From CAZEJK01 sp964512045 (GTDB lineage Bacteria; Acidobacteriota; Thermoanaerobaculia; Thermoanaerobaculales; Sulfomarinibacteraceae), in contig CAZEJK010000136.1 of the NCBI GenBank assembly GCA_964512045.1, forward strand, positions 1 through 13,567: a stretch of DNA of 13,567 bases, given 5' to 3'. Shown here piece by piece: positions 12,422 to 13,567 of this stretch. Made by a program: the position numbers and the translations under genes. The notes beneath the pieces are model-generated. The model saw only the letters and a list, made by a program, of their open reading frames with translations. It did no database searches and was not told where the DNA came from. How positions within the stretch are numbered: the stretch's first letter is position 1; the number at the start of each line of letters is the position of its first letter.

Positions 12422-13218
12422 AGGTCGGGCTCCAGGTCTTCGTTGACTTTCACGTTCCAGCGAGAGCTGCGAGCTCCGGAATCCGGCCCTCCAGGTTGCA
12501 GCAGCACGGTGCGTGGGCAACGGTCGCGGAGCCAGGAGGCCAGGGGCTCAGCGAGTTCCGTTTCACCGACCGAATCGAGGAGGTAGCCGAGCCGTTGGAC
12601 GTCGGGAAGCCGCATCAGCGGGGCCAGGGCCACAAGGGCTGCGGCGTCGACTCGCTCTGCCAGCTCGGAGAGCACGGTCGCCGCGTTGCTGAGGTGCCCG
12701 GCCCCAGCTGGATAGCGTACGAGGTCGAACGCAGTGACCTCTGCGGTGGCGACACGCATGGTTCCTGTTTCGGTTTGCCTCTCGACCACCGGCATCTGCT
12801 CGACTTTGCTGCTCATGAAGAGTTCGATGCTGACCCTGCCGGCACTCATGGCGCGTGTCGGCCTGGCGGTCACGACCTGGAAGACCATCGGCTGCTGATG
12901 GGCAGCGCCGTGAAACGCCGCGGCGGTGAGCAACCCGACATAGTAGGGTTGGTCCAGGTAGCCCATCAGCTGATCGATGAACCAGCTCGCAGGCGGCGAG
13001 CCGGCCGCCCTGTACTCGGGTGGCACGATGACGTAGAACCCGCGCCGCGGGCTCGCGATGCGCGCCTGCTGCTTGAGTCTGCGCAGAGCCGACTGGACCG
13101 CCACGAACGAGCGGCCGGTGCGAGCTTCGGCCTCCGATCGGGTGAAGGTGTACCGGCCTTCAGACTGGATCTGCTCCACCCAGCGCGGCATCGACAGTGG
13201 GGACGACATGTGCGGCAT
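12418..13218 (-). CDS. abiEi: AbiEi antitoxin / autorepressor
   Basis: This 266-residue AbiEi-type protein is the antitoxin and transcriptional autorepressor of the type IV AbiE toxin-antitoxin phage-exclusion system. The N-terminal winged-helix region contains RWVEQIQSEGRYTFTRSEAE (12-31) and QSALRRLKQQARIASPRRGFYVIV (42-65), with an arginine/lysine-rich recognition surface. The C-terminal domain follows with SWFIDQLM, PYYVGLLTAAAFHGAAHQQP (91-110), FQVVT and VATAEVTAFDLVRYP. Length is as expected and the gene looks intact. The ATG at 13218 is preferred because the predicted transcription start (near 13229) lies downstream of the GTG at 13245; ATG 13209 is also possible. It overlaps abiEii by 4 nt. 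With the toxin truncated, it is now an orphan antitoxin that probably still represses its promoter. Confidence 0.87.
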   Translation of the reverse strand: MPHMSSPLSMPRWVEQIQSEGRYTFTRSEAEARTGRSFVAVQSALRRLKQQARIASPRRGFYVIVPPEYRAAGSPPASWFIDQLMGYLDQPYYVGLLTAAAFHGAAHQQPMVFQVVTARPTRAMSAGRVSIELFMSSKVEQMPVVERQTETGTMRVATAEVTAFDLVRYPAGAGHLSNAATVLSELAERVDAAALVALAPLMRLPDVQRLGYLLDSVGETELAEPLASWLRDRCPRTVLLQPGGPDSGARSSRWNVKVNEDLEPDL

Positions 13219-13235
13219 TCTCAATTCACTCACAA

Positions 13236-13264
13236 AAGCTAGCACACCGTGCTAAGTTTTGCAA
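13236..13264 (-). promoter_or_regulatory. abiE promoter with operator palindrome in the spacer
   Basis: On the minus strand TTGCAA (13259-13264) and TAGCTT (13236-13241) are spaced by exactly 17 nt. The perfect inverted repeat TAGCAC-GGT-GTGCTA (13240-13254) fills most of the spacer and overlaps the -10 box. AbiEi proteins are known to repress their own operon by binding inverted repeats in the promoter, so this is the expected operator. Transcription should begin near 13229, leaving only about ten leader bases. Confidence 0.65.
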
Positions 13265-13522
13265 TCGCAACGTAGTCTTCCGGCTAAATCTCGGCTGCAG
13301 GAACCGATTTGAACCCGGCACCTTTCGACGGCTGTCCAAATCCCTTCTTTACAGTAGGATACCACACGAGATCAAGGTCGCGGGTTCAATGCGGGTTCCA
13401 CAGTGTGAAGTGGCACACGCCGGGCGAACCGTCACGTCCGGGATCGAGCGATGCGTCCGAGTTGAGGTTGCAGGATGTTGTCTCTCAGTGAGTTGCGGAT
13501 CACAAGGCGGGCTGCCGAGCTG
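13265..13522. other. Gene-free stretch upstream of abiE with tRNA T-arm-like inverted repeat
   Basis: No convincing gene is seen. GGAACCGATTTGAACCCGGC and the next five bases (13300-13324) reappear as an imperfect reverse complement at 13374-13399, separated by 49 nt. Each arm resembles the antisense T-arm of a tRNA (TTGAACCCG), but neither folds into a proper T-stem and no acceptor, D or anticodon arms are found. A further GTGTG / CACAC inverted repeat lies near 13403-13418. Confidence 0.5.
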
Positions 13523-13524
13523 AA

Positions 13525-13560
13525 CGAAAACCGGCCGCCCGAAGGCGGCCGGAGGTTTCG
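13525..13560 (-). terminator. Rho-independent terminator of a leftward gene beyond the window
   Basis: CCGGCCGCC (13531-13539) pairs perfectly with GGCGGCCGG (13544-13552). On the minus strand the loop is TTCG closed by C-G, the very stable UUCG tetraloop, and the stem is followed by TTTTCG. An outer pair CGAAA (13525-13529) / TTTCG (13556-13560) extends it. On the plus strand the tail AGGTTTCGTG is a poorer terminator. No plus-strand gene ends here, so it should serve a leftward gene starting to the right of 13567. Confidence 0.65.
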
Positions 13561-13567
13561 TGTGGTT

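Noticed and set aside
12422..12520. N-terminal extension of AbiEii to the ATG at 12520
   Set aside because: The extra 33 residues are the out-of-frame end of abiEi and have no homology, whereas GTG 12421 gives the family's usual IPRAHITAWR start and a GTGA stop-start overlap.
13290..13400. A tRNA gene (T-arm-like words on both strands, a CTGTAAA loop on the minus strand)
   Set aside because: The T-stems do not pair, and no acceptor stem or D-arm can be built in either direction. It is kept only as an inverted-repeat observation.

Overview
The window is GC-rich (about two thirds G+C by eye) bacterial chromosomal DNA. It carries single genes and short operons on both strands, separated by gaps of several hundred bases that are packed with dispersed, palindromic repeats. 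A soil or sediment lineage such as Acidobacteriota (Thermoanaerobaculia-like) is my best guess. It rests on the repeat style and on the mix of families (FmdB-type zinc ribbon protein with a long acidic tail, VapBC, AbiE, DUF6880/SWIM-associated proteins). It is an inference; no rRNA or marker gene is present.

Layout from left to right. 1-271: partial dispersed repeats. 272-1312 (-): UDP-glucuronate 4-epimerase-like sugar epimerase with a near-consensus promoter. 1313-2029: leader and repeats. 2030-3172 (-): class V PLP aminotransferase. 3288-3773 (+): zinc-ribbon protein. 3824-4116: tandem array of long palindromes. 4258-5127 (+): metallophosphoesterase. 5145-5237: second copy of the repeat at 1711-1803, inverted. 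5407-6038 (+): VapBC toxin-antitoxin pair with a putative leaderless promoter. 6039-6791: repeats, including a ~350 bp element (R3 copy A). 6792-7112 (-): truncated N-terminal duplicate of a DUF6880/SWIM-associated helical protein. 7224-9104 (+): two-gene operon of a TPR protein and a shikimate-kinase-like P-loop kinase. 9294-9651: R3 copy B. 9696-9746: large hairpin and terminator. 9833-11176 (-): full-length DUF6880/SWIM-associated protein. 11305-12108 (+): a protein of the family usually found near DUF6880/SWIM genes, with its 3' end cut off. 12032-13218 (-): abiEi-abiEii, in which abiEii is also cut off, tail to tail with the previous gene. 13219-13567: AbiE promoter/operator, an inverted repeat resembling tRNA T-arms, and a UUCG hairpin terminator for a gene beyond the right edge.

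The left half looks like ordinary metabolism and housekeeping. The right half (5.4-13.3 kb) is accessory: two toxin-antitoxin or abortive-infection modules, a remnant of the SWIM/DUF6880 gene neighbourhood, and clear signs of rearrangement. I see three such signs. First, R3 plus the DUF6880 gene is duplicated with a ~1 kb deletion in one copy. Second, a 107-nt tract is perfectly identical between the otherwise ~80 % identical DUF6880 copies. Third, two truncated genes are fused tail to tail near 12080. I did not find a clearly new multi-gene system. The best candidates for new biology are the fixed-length (93-95 bp) repeat family with conserved imperfect inverted ends and variable interior, the palindrome array at 3.8-4.1 kb, and the rearranged DUF6880/AbiE block.
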